A stretch of 64,000 nucleotides of DNA from Pseudonocardia oceani (lineage in GTDB: Bacteria; Actinomycetota; Actinomycetes; Mycobacteriales; Pseudonocardiaceae), in contig NZ_JADQDF010000001.1 of NCBI RefSeq assembly GCF_019263585.2, positions 434,001 through 498,000 on the forward strand, in the 5' to 3' direction. Numbering within the stretch: the stretch's first letter is position 1; each line of letters opens with the position of its first letter. This document shows, one piece after another, positions 1 to 9,011 of the stretch. A model generated the notes under the pieces. It was not told the DNA's origin. It was given only the letters and a program-made list of their open reading frames with translations, and searched no databases. A program made the position numbers and the translations under genes.

Positions 1-261
1 CGCTCTCGGCCGTGGTCGGACGGGCTGTCCTCACCGGCAACCCGAACCCCCCAATCCTGCACGGTCCCCGATCAGACGGCGGCCGGGGCCTCCGCCACGC
101 GCCGGGGCGGGGTGGCTAGCGACGCAGGGCTCTGGGCGTTGGACCCGGCGCTGAACGTGTCCGTCGTGTCGGCGGGCCTTCCACGGGGCGAGCCCGGCCC
201 CACGCTGCTGCCGCTGGCGTTCCGCGACGTCGAGGCCTACGACCTGCGCGGCGCGTGGTGA
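1..261 (+). CDS. 3' end of an unrecognised protein (partial)
   Basis: The frame is open from the first base of the window to a TGA at 259-261, so only the C-terminal 86 codons are visible. The last 50 or so residues read like real protein (…LDPALNVSVVSAGLPRG… and a tail ending DLRGAW) and have strong G/C in third positions; the first 35 residues are less convincing. A GTG at 112 could be an internal start for a 49-residue product. I do not recognise a family, no membrane segment or motif is visible, and the gene converges on the minus-strand gene that follows. Function unknown. Confidence 0.4.
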   Translation, partial: RSRPWSDGLSSPATRTPQSCTVPDQTAAGASATRRGGVASDAGLWALDPALNVSVVSAGLPRGEPGPTLLPLAFRDVEAYDLRGAW

Positions 262-281
262 CCCCTGGTCAGGCTGGATCT

Positions 282-788
282 TCACTCGGTGCGGGCCGGA
301 TGCTGGGCTCCTGGGTGGCTGTTCGCGGGCGGGACGGAGCGCAGCAACGCGGTGGAGATGAACAGGCTCACTACGATGGCCGCGGCCAGCCAGGCCAGGT
401 GGGTGGTCAGCGGGTAGGGCCAGAACATGGTGATCCCGACCCCAAGCAAGGCAACGAACAGCAAGGCCAGGGCGGGCCACCAGACGCGGCGCCACGCCAG
501 CAGCAGGATGGTGGCGGGCAACCAGTAGGCCCAGTGGCTGGCGATGCCCATGGCGCGGACCGCGTCGGCGGGCGCGCCGGCACCGGGGATCGCGTCCACC
601 CAAGCCCCGAAGAACATCGCGGCACAATGGAACGCCAGCACGAGCACGCTCAGGCCGGCCACACCCAGCTCGACGCGGCCGACCGCGATGGCGCGCCGAT
701 CCAGCAACGGGCGGGCGGTGCGCAACCGCAGCGCCGCGACGAGCACCGTCACGGTGAGCAGCGTCCCCCAGAAGATCGGCTGATCCAT
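282..788 (-). CDS. small polytopic membrane protein
   Basis: A 168-residue protein with about five hydrophobic segments: residues 3-20, 42-63, 80-98, 104-120 and 130-148 approximately. The segments carry conserved-looking aromatic and His residues (FHC near 53-55, SHWAYW near 84-89). The ATG at 788 follows a GAAGGGG stretch, a fair ribosome binding site. It lies downstream of a 45-codon gene and a start-less membrane fragment on the same strand, forming a small cluster next to a ccdA relic, so it may once have belonged to a thiol-redox or metal operon. No family is recognised and no catalytic motif is visible. Confidence 0.6.
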   Translation of the reverse strand: MDQPIFWGTLLTVTVLVAALRLRTARPLLDRRAIAVGRVELGVAGLSVLVLAFHCAAMFFGAWVDAIPGAGAPADAVRAMGIASHWAYWLPATILLLAWRRVWWPALALLFVALLGVGITMFWPYPLTTHLAWLAAAIVVSLFISTALLRSVPPANSHPGAQHPARTE

Positions 789-816
789 GATGACCCCTTC
801 TCTGCGCTCGGCCGGG

Positions 817-954
817 TCAGAACGGCCAGCGGTCGCCGTATCGGAGGGCGCGGCGGCCGCCGAGCCCCCACATCCGGCCGGCGAGCACGATCGCCAGCCG
901 GAGCAGCACCCGGCCGACGGAATGGATCCGCTCGGGCCTGGCGGTCACGTGCAC
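817..954 (-). CDS. possible 45-residue protein
   Basis: A GTG at 954 preceded by GGGAG at a sensible distance opens a 45-codon frame ending in TGA at 817, 28 bases before the next gene starts. The product is basic with one hydrophobic stretch (…GRVLLRLAIVLAGRMWGLGG…) and could be a single-pass membrane peptide. It starts 14 bases after the stop of an upstream membrane fragment, which is operon-like spacing. No family recognised; it is short enough to be chance in GC-rich DNA. Confidence 0.3.
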   Translation of the reverse strand: MHVTARPERIHSVGRVLLRLAIVLAGRMWGLGGRRALRYGDRWPF

Positions 955-968
955 TGCTCCCACGACCG

Positions 969-1208
969 CTACCGGCGCGGCCGACCGACTCGCCGCCGAT
1001 GTGGGAAGAAGGCACCGACGACCAGCACACCGACCGCACCAGCCGCGGCCACGGCCGCGATGAACCGTAGAAGCGCCGACGCGGCCCCCACACCGGTGGC
1101 CACCGCCCCGAGCACCACGACGGCGAGCGCAAGAGTGACCAGAGCGGCGGCCGCGAACCGCCCGCCAGGCCGATGGGGGGCAAGATTGGGGCCGCTGGAT
1201 CGGGGGCC
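969..1208 (-). pseudogene. membrane-protein fragment without a start codon
   Basis: The minus-strand frame ending in TAG at 969-971 encodes a clean two-helix membrane hairpin (hydrophobic runs FAAAALVTLALAVVVLGAVA and FIAAVAAAGAVGVLVVGAFF) followed by a basic tail. Reading back, the frame opens right after the TAG that ends the adjacent ccdA relic, and no ATG, GTG or TTG occurs before the first helix. It is probably the remainder of a gene whose 5' end was lost when the ccdA copy decayed, or it is frameshifted. Family not recognised. Confidence 0.35.
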
Positions 1209-1500
1209 CTACAACCGGGCATGGACCGAGAGCACCCTGCGCATGATCAGTCTCGGCCACTCGTCATCATCAGCTCCAGCACCTAGCACCGACGCTGTGG
1301 CGCCCAGCACCGTGAACACGGTCGCGAAACCGGCGACGAACAACCCGTCGCCGAGCTGGCCCCAATGCCGCTGCGCAAGGCCGAACCAGCCTGCTGGCTC
1401 GGCCCGCCGGACGGTGTGCCGTACGGCTCGGACACGTTAGACGAGTAGCCGATGCAGCGGTAGGACGCACAGGGAGCTGAACGACGGCGCCCAGGTATGA
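1209..1500 (-). pseudogene. ccdA relic with large internal deletion
   Basis: Bases 1209-1285 closely match the C-terminal coding end of the intact ccdA at 14807-15559, and 1291-1498 match its N-terminal half; about 410 bases of the middle are missing. Shared blocks include the strand segments around the N-terminal Cys-Pro region and the LIM-R-LSV-ARL C-terminus. After ARL the glutamine codon of the intact copy has become TAG (1209-1211). The hydrophobic core and second Cys region are absent, so the product cannot work as a thiol-disulfide transporter. The divergence suggests an old duplication rather than an assembly artefact. Confidence 0.75.
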
Positions 1501-2186
1501 CATGGGGATTGGCCCGGTTCAGTGGAGTTGATCGACTGGAACGCGCTGGCCGCGCGACCCCCGGAGCAGGGTCGTGCGCAGGTCTGAGTATCTCGTGGGC
1601 AGATCTGGGTATCTGGCGCACGTGCTCGATCTGATGGCGGTCATGTGCTCCACAGAGCCGAGGTCGGGGCGGTGGTTGGGCTACTGGCGTGCAGCGGACA
1701 GTCAGGAGCGATCAGTGGAATGGTCCCCGCCGTGCTGCGGGTGTTGGGCAGGATGGGGCACCGACACCCTCGGGCCACGGCCTCCGCGCTGCCCGGCGCG
1801 CTGCTGCTCCCATGGTCCAGGCCCGGAGAACGGTCCCCCTGGGTGAGACGGTGACGACCTCGGGATCTGTCTCCGCGCCTGGGCGACAGTTGTCGTCCCG
1901 GCTCGTCAGCAAGCCGATGATGCATGAGCTGAGCGTGGAACACTGCCTGGTCGCCCAGACCCGTATGACTCGGCGGCCGCGCTGAACCTCACGGGGCTCG
2001 CGGCTCCTCGCGAGCGGGCCGCGACCCGCTCGGTCGACGGCTCCACCGGTAAGGGGCGCGGGCTAGTTCTTGCGTACAGACCCGCTTTCGAGCTGGGGGC
2101 TGATGTCCGAGTCAAAAGTAAAGGTGTCCGGGTGGAGCACGCCAACTCGTGTTTGCGCAAGCAGGCCGCCGACTGCCTTGCCCTGC
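1501..2186. other. long non-coding stretch downstream of ctaD
   Basis: About 690 bases with no frame that looks coding on either strand. It contains only short overlapping frames without codon bias, and one hairpin at 2012-2031. It may be decayed sequence belonging to the same degraded segment as the ccdA relic on its left. Confidence 0.4.
2012..2031. terminator. hairpin, possible ctaD terminator
   Basis: A perfect 7-base inverted repeat, GAGCGGG at 2012-2018 and CCCGCTC at 2025-2031, with a 6-base loop. It lies about 155 bases beyond the ctaD stop in the direction of its transcription. There is no T-run, so it would be an atypical terminator of the kind common in high-GC actinobacteria. Confidence 0.3.
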
Positions 2187-3941
2187 TCAACGCGAGCGTG
2201 GGTCGTCGTCGGGCTGCGCTTCGCGGCCGACCGCTTGGCTCAGTTTCTCCCCCGGGTCGGCCTTGCCCCCGACGTGCGCCTCCTCGCGGAAGCGCTCGAC
2301 CAGGTGCGGGTAGTGCAGCTCGAACGCCGGGCGCTCCGAACGGATCCGGGGCAGCTCGGTGAAGTTGTGCCGCGGCGGCGGGCAGCTCGTGGCCCACTCC
2401 AGGGAGTTGCCGAAGCCCCACGGGTCGTCCACGGTGACTACGCGGCCGTACCGGTAGCTCTTGAACACGTTCCAGATGAACGGCAGCGTCGAGGCGCCGA
2501 GCAGGAACGCGCCCACCGAGGAGATCGAGTTCAGCAGGGTGAACCCGTCCTGGGGCTGGTAGTCGACGTAGCGGCGGGGCATGCCGGTGTTGCCCAGCCA
2601 GTGCTGCACCAGGAACGTGAGGTGGAAGCCGATGAACGTGGTCCAGAAGTGGAACTTGCCCAGCGTCTCGTCCATCATCCGGCCGGTCATCTTCGGGAAC
2701 CAGAAGTAGATGCCGGCGTAGGTGGCGAACACGATCGTGCCGAACAGCACGTAGTGGAAGTGCGCCACGACGAAGTAGGTGTCGGAGACGTTGAAGTCGA
2801 TGGGCGGGCTGGCCAGCAGCACACCCGTCAGGCCGCCGAACAGGAACGTGGCGAGGAAGCCGATCGAGAACAGCATCGGCGTCTCGAACGTGATCTTGCC
2901 CTTCCACATCGTGCCGATCCAGTTGACGAACTTGACGCCGGTCGGGATCGCGATGAGGAACGTGGTGAAGGAGAAGAAGGCCAGCAGGACCGCGCCGGTG
3001 GCGTACATGTGGTGCGCCCACACGGCCACCGAGAGGACCGCGATGGCGATCGTCGCGTAGATCAGGGTCTTGTAGCCGAACAGCGGCTTGCGGCTGAACA
3101 CCGGGAAGACCTCCGAGACGATGCCGAAGAACGGCAGCGCCACGATGTAGACCTCCGGGTGTCCGAAGAACCAGAACAGGTGCTGGTACAGGATCGTCCC
3201 GCCGTTGGCGGGGTCGTACACGTGCGCGCCGAGGTGGCGGTCGGCCAGCAGCCCGAACAGGGCGGCGGTGAGGACCGGGAACGCGATGAGGATGAGGAGA
3301 GCCGTCACGAAGATGTTCCACGTGAAGATCGGCATCCGGAACATCGTCATGCCGGGGGCGCGCATGCAGACGATCGTGGTGATGAAGTTGACGCCGCCGA
3401 GGATCGTGCCGAGACCGGACACGATCAGGCCGACGATCCACAGGTCGCCACCGGCGCCCGGGGAGTACGTGGCGTTGCTCAGCGGGGTGTAGGCGAACCA
3501 CCCGAAGTCGGCCGCGCCGCCCGGCGTGAGGAAGCCCGAGACGACCGTCAGGCCGCCGAACAGGAACAGCCAGTACGAGAAGGCGTTGAGCCGCGGGAAC
3601 GCGACGTCGGGGGCGCCGATCTGCAGCGGCACGATGTAGTTGGCGAACCCGAACAGGATCGGCGTGGCGTACAGCAGCAGCATGATCGTGCCGTGCATGG
3701 TGAACAGCTGGTTGTACTGCTCGTTCGACAGGAACTGCTGCCCCGGCACGGCGAGCTCGCCGCGCATCAGCAGCGCCATGGCGCCACCGGCCAGGAAGAA
3801 GCCGAACGACGTGACCATGTACAGGATCGCGATGTCCTTGGGGTCCGTCGTCCTGATCATCTTCAGGAACGTGGAACCCTTGCCGGTGCGCCGCGCCGGG
3901 TACGGGCGCGACGTGATCGGCTTGGGGGCGACGGCTGTCAT
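2187..3941 (-). CDS. ctaD: cytochrome c oxidase subunit I
   Basis: Catalytic core of the aa3-type terminal oxidase, which reduces O2 with electrons from cytochrome c in the plasma membrane. The 584-residue length fits actinobacterial CtaD. Visible ligands: His83 in FTMHGT (low-spin heme a), HPEVY near residue 260 (CuB and the His-Tyr crosslink), the HH pair near 310 (CuB), and VAHFHY near 392 (heme a3 and heme a). About twelve hydrophobic helices follow the usual order. An ATG lies 15 bases upstream at 3956, but AGGAG sits between the two and is well placed for the ATG at 3941, so that start is preferred. No ctaC or ctaE is nearby, so this is a solitary, possibly extra, subunit I gene. An inverted repeat 75 bases upstream resembles a BlaI-type operator. 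Confidence 0.96.
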   Translation of the reverse strand: MTAVAPKPITSRPYPARRTGKGSTFLKMIRTTDPKDIAILYMVTSFGFFLAGGAMALLMRGELAVPGQQFLSNEQYNQLFTMHGTIMLLLYATPILFGFANYIVPLQIGAPDVAFPRLNAFSYWLFLFGGLTVVSGFLTPGGAADFGWFAYTPLSNATYSPGAGGDLWIVGLIVSGLGTILGGVNFITTIVCMRAPGMTMFRMPIFTWNIFVTALLILIAFPVLTAALFGLLADRHLGAHVYDPANGGTILYQHLFWFFGHPEVYIVALPFFGIVSEVFPVFSRKPLFGYKTLIYATIAIAVLSVAVWAHHMYATGAVLLAFFSFTTFLIAIPTGVKFVNWIGTMWKGKITFETPMLFSIGFLATFLFGGLTGVLLASPPIDFNVSDTYFVVAHFHYVLFGTIVFATYAGIYFWFPKMTGRMMDETLGKFHFWTTFIGFHLTFLVQHWLGNTGMPRRYVDYQPQDGFTLLNSISSVGAFLLGASTLPFIWNVFKSYRYGRVVTVDDPWGFGNSLEWATSCPPPRHNFTELPRIRSERPAFELHYPHLVERFREEAHVGGKADPGEKLSQAVGREAQPDDDPRSR

Positions 3942-4015
3942 TGAGGACTCCTGCACTGGGCCTACTGCTCGGACCCCGGACTTCGTGGGTCGGTGCGGAC
4001 GGATCCGATCGTATC

Positions 4016-4030
4016 TCTACATGCTGTAGA
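4016..4030. promoter_or_regulatory. BlaI/CopY-like inverted repeat upstream of ctaD
   Basis: TCTACA (4016-4021), three bases, TGTAGA (4025-4030): a perfect 6-base inverted repeat of the TACA-N-TGTA type recognised by the BlaI/MecI/CopY winged-helix family. It lies 75 bases before the ctaD start and 284-297 bases before the divergent GH5-like gene. The spacer is shorter than in the other repeats found in this window, so it may be bound by a different member of the family. Confidence 0.4.
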
Positions 4031-4057
4031 ATTTCCACGCGTCAACTCCTCTTCCTA

Positions 4058-4078
4058 GGGCGCCTCACTTCGGCGCCC
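4058..4078. other. strong hairpin in the ctaD / GH5 intergenic region
   Basis: GGGCGCC at 4058-4064 and GGCGCCC at 4072-4078 form a perfect 7-base stem with a 7-base loop between the divergent ctaD and GH5-like genes. It could be a terminator, an operator or part of a leader. No T-run follows on either strand, so its role is unclear. Confidence 0.3.
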
Positions 4079-4313
4079 GGAACGGCCCAGCAACAAGCCG
4101 AGCAGCAGCCGTAACGGGCTGGCGCGGCCGGCCCCGCCGGTCGCCACCGTCGCACCCGTGATGCCGCCGCCGCCGATGGTGTCCACATAGCCAGCGGACC
4201 TCCTCTCGGCCACCGAGGCGCCGCGCGATCCACGGGACAGGCTTGCCGCCTCACCTGTCCCGATCGACCGATGGAAGACTGTGCATGAATCCGACGGCAG
4301 GGGTAAGGATCTG

Positions 4314-5477
4314 ATGCGAGACGCTGAGATGCCGAGCGGGGGCCCCCGCGAGCGCAGCTCTAGATCTGCAGGAGCCGCTGCCCGAGGCACTTCGGGGCGC
4401 CGCGACAGCCGCCGAGTTCCTGCGGTCGACTCGGCACGCCGGAGACGTCGCCTGGTGATCGGCACCGGGCTGGCGCTGCTGATCGTCGTAGGGGCGGTCA
4501 CCGCGATCGTCACCGTCGGGGGTACCGGTTCTACCGTTGCTCCGCCCGTCGGCGACGGTCGCGGTAGCGACGTGCCGATCACCGTCGAGGGCGACCGGAT
4601 CCTGCGCGACGGGCAGCCGTGGTGGTTGCTGGGCTACAACTCCTTCGTCTGGTCGGGCGATTGCGGCAACGCCGATGAGCAGATGTCGGCCGAGGACGTC
4701 GACGCCTGGTTCTCCTCGCTGCGCCGCGACGGGCACGCCGGGGTGCGGTTGTTCTTCTTCGAGAACTGGGACGTCGCGCGGCTTGACGCCGCCGTGGATT
4801 CGGCCAAGCGCTACGGCATCTACCTCACGATCACCCTCGACGATGCGATCGGCGGCTGCGGGGAGACGGAGAAGAACTCCGACTGGTTCGACGACCAGGG
4901 TGAGCGCGACGCCTTCCGCGAGCACATGTCCTCGGTAGTGGAGCGCTACCGCGGCGAGACCACGATCGCGTGGTTCGAGTACTTCAACGAGCCCGACTAC
5001 GAGGACGGGGCGCTGCGCGCGTTCTACGACGAGATGGGCGCGGTGGCCGACGGGATCGACCCTGACCGCCTCTTCGCGACCGGCACCCTCGCGCCGTACG
5101 CGGTCGGGGAGGACGGGGACTTCGCGACGCTGAACGAGTCCCCGGGCGTCGACATCGCCTCGCTGCACGAGTACGACGAGAACGAGGTCGAGTCCAATCA
5201 AGGCCCTGGCACCCGCGCCGACGCGGCGGGCAAGCCGGTGATCGTCGGCGAGTTCGGGCTCTACGCCTCGGAGTCGGGCGCCGGCTGCGACCGCGACTTC
5301 GCTGCGCGCACCGAGCAGGTGCTCGCCAAGGCCAGGGTGTACACCACCGTCGGTGGCTACGCGGGCGCAATGATGTGGGCCTGGCAACCGGGCACGAACA
5401 ACGCCTCGCAGTGCGAGTACGGCAATCTCGACGTCGACCCGGCCGTCCAAGACGCGTTGCGCACCTTCACTCCCTGA
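4314..5477 (+). CDS. GH5-like (cellulase/mannanase-type) secreted glycoside hydrolase
   Basis: A membrane-anchored or secreted retaining glycoside hydrolase of clan A. A basic stretch and a hydrophobic segment (LVIGTGLALLIVVGAVTAIV, around residues 44-63) form a signal anchor, followed by the TIM-barrel domain. The acid/base Glu lies in FNEP (Glu about 226) and the nucleophile in VGEFG (Glu about 313), the pair typical of GH5. The N-terminal domain reads DGQPWWLLGYNSFVW, the usual first barrel strand, and MMWAWQPG supplies the late aromatic residues. A GTG at 4281 is in frame, but AAGGAT before the ATG at 4314 favours the latter. Substrate cannot be read from sequence; beta-mannan or beta-glucan are typical of the family. 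It stands alone, divergent from ctaD. Confidence 0.8.
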   Translation: MRDAEMPSGGPRERSSRSAGAAARGTSGRRDSRRVPAVDSARRRRRLVIGTGLALLIVVGAVTAIVTVGGTGSTVAPPVGDGRGSDVPITVEGDRILRDGQPWWLLGYNSFVWSGDCGNADEQMSAEDVDAWFSSLRRDGHAGVRLFFFENWDVARLDAAVDSAKRYGIYLTITLDDAIGGCGETEKNSDWFDDQGERDAFREHMSSVVERYRGETTIAWFEYFNEPDYEDGALRAFYDEMGAVADGIDPDRLFATGTLAPYAVGEDGDFATLNESPGVDIASLHEYDENEVESNQGPGTRADAAGKPVIVGEFGLYASESGAGCDRDFAARTEQVLAKARVYTTVGGYAGAMMWAWQPGTNNASQCEYGNLDVDPAVQDALRTFTP

Positions 5478-5559
5478 GTGCCTGCCGCTGCCCGACCGCG
5501 CGCGTCCACGACAAGAGGCGCAGCGCCAGCCACTCCACCTACGTCCAGGCCTTTCATGC

Positions 5560-5885
5560 GGGAGCAGGATGAACAGCGGCCCTAAGGAGACCGAGGTGCC
5601 CTGTCAGAAGTAGTGGATGTTCTCGCTGAGCACATTCCCAAGGACCTCGGGGCCGACCTGGTAAGGATCCTGGCCGCGCAGCGGCAGCGTTCCCTGGGCG
5701 AGGTGACTGAAGACGTCGCGGGTGAACAGCGGCGGCGCCACCAGCATCGGTGCGAGCCACACCCCCGCGGTGCTCACCACCACGCGCCCGCTCAACCGAT
5801 CCGACGCCGCCGTGCCCGTAGCGCCAGAAGGTCGGCACTGAGTTCGTCGGCACCGGATCCCGAACCAGCACCCTGCTCAGCACGA
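5560..5885 (-). pseudogene. relic of an MptB-type mannosyltransferase
   Basis: This stretch is a degraded copy of part of the intact gene at 25105-26691: the block coding for the VAPPLFTRDVFS-YLAQGTLPLRG region and VLSENVHYF is nearly identical at DNA level (5600-5795 against about 26180-26370). Further left in the protein the match resumes with VLVRDP…TNSV…FWRYGHG after roughly 80 bases have been deleted. No start or full frame survives. It indicates a duplication of this locus within the same replicon followed by decay. Confidence 0.8.
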
Positions 5886-6168
5886 TCATGCCCGCCGCAC
5901 ACGCTCCCCCGGTCCTCACGCCCACCCAGCGTTCCTGACGCTGGTGGACCTGCCGCAGCCGGCGGCGCCACCCCACATCGAGCGGACAGGAGGGCGACGG
6001 GGAGCGGGCGCAGTGCCTGGCGAGCGCGCATCCGGGTTGCGCCGATCGCCGGCGGCAGGGGTTCGCCGCACGGCACGACCTCATGATCCTGACAGGCGTA
6101 CGGCCAGCGTCGTGGCGACGTCGGCCGTTCGCCGGGCGGGAGGGGGCTGTGCAGGTAGCGTTGGGGGA

Positions 6169-7059
6169 ATGGGCTCACCCGAGGGGGGATCGCCGACCGG
6201 GACGGGCCGGCCGGATGCGCGGCCGTACCCGCCCGGCTCGGACCAGCCGGCCACGAGGTACTCGCCGGACCCACTCCTCGCGCATTCGGGCCCGCAAGCC
6301 CACGGCAACCCCGGACCGGCGGCCTGCGGATCGCCGCCCGCAAGGCCGGATTCGCGGCCACCCGGGCGACCGCAGCGCCGCCACCGCTGGGGCCTCGGCG
6401 CTTTCGTGCTCGCCGAGCTGGTGTTCCTCGGCGTGTCGGCCCTGGTCGCCCCGCTCGTCGCGGGGGAGAACCCGAGCGCGGTCGCGTTGGGCGTGGTCGT
6501 CGCGGTGCCGACCGTGCTCGCCGCCACGGTGGCGCTGCTCATCACCCGGTGGCGCGGCGACGGTCCGAAGGCGGACCTCGGCCTGGTGTGGTCGTGGCGG
6601 GACCTCGAGATCGGCCTCGCGTTCGGGGTCGCGGGCTTGGTCCTCACGCTCGTCGCGACCGCGGTGTTCGTCGCGACGGTCGGGCCGGACGTGACGTCCG
6701 CGGTGGGCGACCTCTTCGGCGGTCGGCGCGCCGAACCCGCCGCCGCTGTGCTGATCCTCCTGATCGTCGTGCTCGTGGTACCGGTGTGCGAAGAGATCCT
6801 CTATCGCGGCCTGCTGTGGGGCGCTGTGGAGAAGCTGGGCGCGGGGCGCTGGGTGGCTTTCGGTCTCGTGACGGTGATCTTCTCGCTGGCGCACTTCGAG
6901 ATCACCCGCGTGCCGCTGCTGCTGGTCATCTCGATCCCCCTCGGCCTCGCCCGGCTGTACACCGGACGGCTATTGGCCAGCATCGTGGCCCATCAGGTGA
7001 ACAACCTCCTGCCGGGGATAGCGCTGTACCTCATGCTGACCGGCGCCGTCCCGGTATGA
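6169..7059 (+). CDS. CPBP family intramembrane metalloprotease
   Basis: A membrane-embedded protease of the CPBP (CAAX protease / bacteriocin-processing) family. A Pro-rich, probably cytoplasmic N-terminus of about 65 residues precedes seven to eight hydrophobic helices. The family motifs are complete: EE-ILYRG from about residue 208, His in AHFE about residue 242, and HQVNN about residue 276, the His/Glu set thought to hold the metal. The ATG at 6169 is preceded by a purine-rich GGGGGA; an in-frame start further upstream would add an unlikely Arg-rich extension. Substrate unknown. A second CPBP-like protein lies at 23373-24179. Confidence 0.85.
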   Translation: MGSPEGGSPTGTGRPDARPYPPGSDQPATRYSPDPLLAHSGPQAHGNPGPAACGSPPARPDSRPPGRPQRRHRWGLGAFVLAELVFLGVSALVAPLVAGENPSAVALGVVVAVPTVLAATVALLITRWRGDGPKADLGLVWSWRDLEIGLAFGVAGLVLTLVATAVFVATVGPDVTSAVGDLFGGRRAEPAAAVLILLIVVLVVPVCEEILYRGLLWGAVEKLGAGRWVAFGLVTVIFSLAHFEITRVPLLLVISIPLGLARLYTGRLLASIVAHQVNNLLPGIALYLMLTGAVPV

Positions 7060-7305
7060 CGCGATCCGGTTCGGGTGGCACTGTCGTGTACGGCTGTGCG
7101 GCGCCGCAGTCCGCCCCGGATCTGCCACCGGCGCTGGTCCGCGCGTTCACCGTAGAGGCTGTGCCTCGGCATGCGATCGAGCAGCTGGAGCCGGTCGCGC
7201 ACGACCGGGACCGCAGCCGGGGCGACGCCTTCGTCCTCGTCGCCGAACACTCGGTTCGTCGCTGTGACGCTCTACGTCTCCGCGGGACGACGGCACCGAG
7301 TCCGG

Positions 7306-8565
7306 TCAGCACCGCACCGACGCGAGCGACCCGCCCGAGGCCGAGTCGAAGGAGATGTGCACATGCTCCATGTGGTTCTCCACCGGCGAGCCGCGGTCCT
7401 CCATCTGCCGCCATCCTGTGCCGCTGTTGATGCGCTGCCGGAAGATGACGTACTTGACGGCGAGCGGGCCGCGGTTGCGCATGGCGCATTCGGCCAGTGC
7501 GTCTCCCGTGGACCGGTCGACGAAGAAGTCGAGAGCCAGCCCGACCGGGTGGTCCGACGCCCGGCCACGGGGCCCCACCCCGCCCACCGAGGCGATGCCG
7601 AAGCGGCAGCGCAGCAGTTGGCCCGCGTCGGACACCCAGCGCTTCACCGGTCCCCAGCGAGGTACACCTGCCCGACAGCCGTACTCCGGCCCCAGGTCGG
7701 CCGCACGGGGTGGACCTGCCGCCGTATCCCCGGCGGCCGCCGCCTGCGCGGCGCGCTGACGCTCCTGCTCCACCGCTCGGTCCGCCCTCTCGCGGTATGA
7801 CTGGTACTCCGCGCGCTGCCCACGCAGCCGCTGGTCGGCGGTCTGCACCCGCTGGAGTTCGGCGTCTACCGCGGCCCGCTCCGCGTCGAGCTCGCGCAGG
7901 CGCGACTCCTCCTCGCCGACGGCAGCGCGCGCCCCCTCGACTGCGGCCTCTGCAGCGACCCGAGCGCGCTCGGCTTCCTCGCTGAAGACCCGTGCCTCCT
8001 CCGCCGCGGCCCGCAGGGTCGACTCCGCGTTGACCTCCTCCACGAACGCCCGACCCAGCGCGTCCATGGCCCGGGCCTGCTCGGTCGCGACCACGTTCCC
8101 GAACTCTGCCCGCGCGATGAGGTCCTCGGGCGTGGCCGAGTCGGTCAGCAACCCGAGCGGTCCGAGGTCGATGGTCTGCTGATAGGCGGCAGCGACGAAC
8201 ACATCGAGCCGCTGCTGCGCCTCCTCGATCGCCGACCCGGCGGCGCCTGTCGCGATCCGGGCGCCTTCCACCCGGTCCGCAGCCGCGGCGGCGCCGGCCG
8301 CGGCCTCCTGAGCCTCGGTGAGCCGCGCGAAGGCCTGCTCCCGGCGGTCCTGCAGCGCCGCGCGCGCCTCGCCCGCCCGGCGATCGAGATCGGCGACGAT
8401 TAGCGAAAGCCGTCCCAGCTCCGCAGCCTGCTCGACCACCGCCTCCCGGCCCGCCGCAAGCTCCTGGTCCGACGGGTTCGGTGGAGGCTCAGGCTGCGCC
8501 CACGCGCCCGGGGCCGTGAGGAGCAGGGCGGCGGCGGCGGACACCGCGACCAGCACGGTCCTCAC
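7306..8565 (-). CDS. secreted coiled-coil protein with VldE/ARB-07466-like C-terminal domain
   Basis: A 419-residue exported protein. The GTG at 8565 has an ideal GGAGG upstream and is followed by a cleavable signal peptide (VLVAVSAAAALLLTAPGAWA) and then about 260 residues of Ala/Glu/Arg-rich coiled coil, the arrangement seen in NlpC/P60 partner proteins of actinobacteria. The last 130 residues are a compact domain with CRFG, SDHPVGLALDFFVD, YVIFRQRIN and NHMEHVHISF motifs, resembling the ARB-07466-like domain, which is related in fold to LAS-type peptidoglycan peptidases. A cell-wall role is likely. A decayed relative lies at 35549-36321. An in-frame start at 8688 would destroy the signal peptide and is rejected. 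Confidence 0.85.
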   Translation of the reverse strand: MRTVLVAVSAAAALLLTAPGAWAQPEPPPNPSDQELAAGREAVVEQAAELGRLSLIVADLDRRAGEARAALQDRREQAFARLTEAQEAAAGAAAAADRVEGARIATGAAGSAIEEAQQRLDVFVAAAYQQTIDLGPLGLLTDSATPEDLIARAEFGNVVATEQARAMDALGRAFVEEVNAESTLRAAAEEARVFSEEAERARVAAEAAVEGARAAVGEEESRLRELDAERAAVDAELQRVQTADQRLRGQRAEYQSYRERADRAVEQERQRAAQAAAAGDTAAGPPRAADLGPEYGCRAGVPRWGPVKRWVSDAGQLLRCRFGIASVGGVGPRGRASDHPVGLALDFFVDRSTGDALAECAMRNRGPLAVKYVIFRQRINSGTGWRQMEDRGSPVENHMEHVHISFDSASGGSLASVRC

Positions 8566-9011
8566 TTCTTCCCTCCTCCGGGCGACGGACGGCCGCCGGC
8601 TCGGAGTCTGCCGCCCACAGCGAACGGGGCACGCGGACCACGCCGCATCCGCAGCCTCGTTCACCCAACAGAGTCCAACACTGGTCATGCAGGCTCGGCG
8701 TGATCAGCTCGTTGCTGCCGCTCGGCGCGCGGTGCTCGTGGTGGGCGCGGTGGTGGCTGTGTCGTTCGTCCAGCCCGTGCTTCCCCCCTGGCGGGGCCGA
8801 TGGCGGCGTCGCGGCGTGGGCACCGGGCGCGAGTGTGCGGACAGCAAGGCGATGGCGGCAACGACGGCCGGGCCGAAGGACAACGGCCGTCACGACTCGG
8901 GGCGAACCCGACCGGGAGCCCTGTGCAGGGTGCACACCAGGTGCAACCGCAGTCCCCCAGAAGAACCGGAGTGGCCAGCTCCGCGTCACTGATCTTCGGC
9001 GTGATCACGGC
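8566..9011. other. gap between cell-wall gene and cobalt-block operon
   Basis: About 450 bases with no convincing gene. A short minus-strand frame starting with GTG at 9008 directly after the upstream gene's stop encodes a Cys cluster (DCGCTWCAPC) but runs into low-complexity Arg/Pro sequence and is not supported. No hairpin with a T-run seen. Confidence 0.3.

Noticed and set aside
2070..3944. A 624-codon plus-strand frame antisense to ctaD
   Set aside because: It is the mirror of a highly conserved gene in GC-rich DNA: Glu/Arg/Val-rich composition with no domain. ctaD on the other strand has all heme ligands.
7056..7430. Plus-strand frame opening with ATG overlapping the CPBP protease stop (ATGA)
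   Set aside because: The first 65 codons look protein-like, but no family is recognised and the frame runs antisense into the well supported coiled-coil protein gene.
8685..9008. Short minus-strand frame with CGCTWCAPC after the 9012 gene
   Set aside because: Turns into Arg/Pro low-complexity after 40 residues; the Cys cluster is likely chance.
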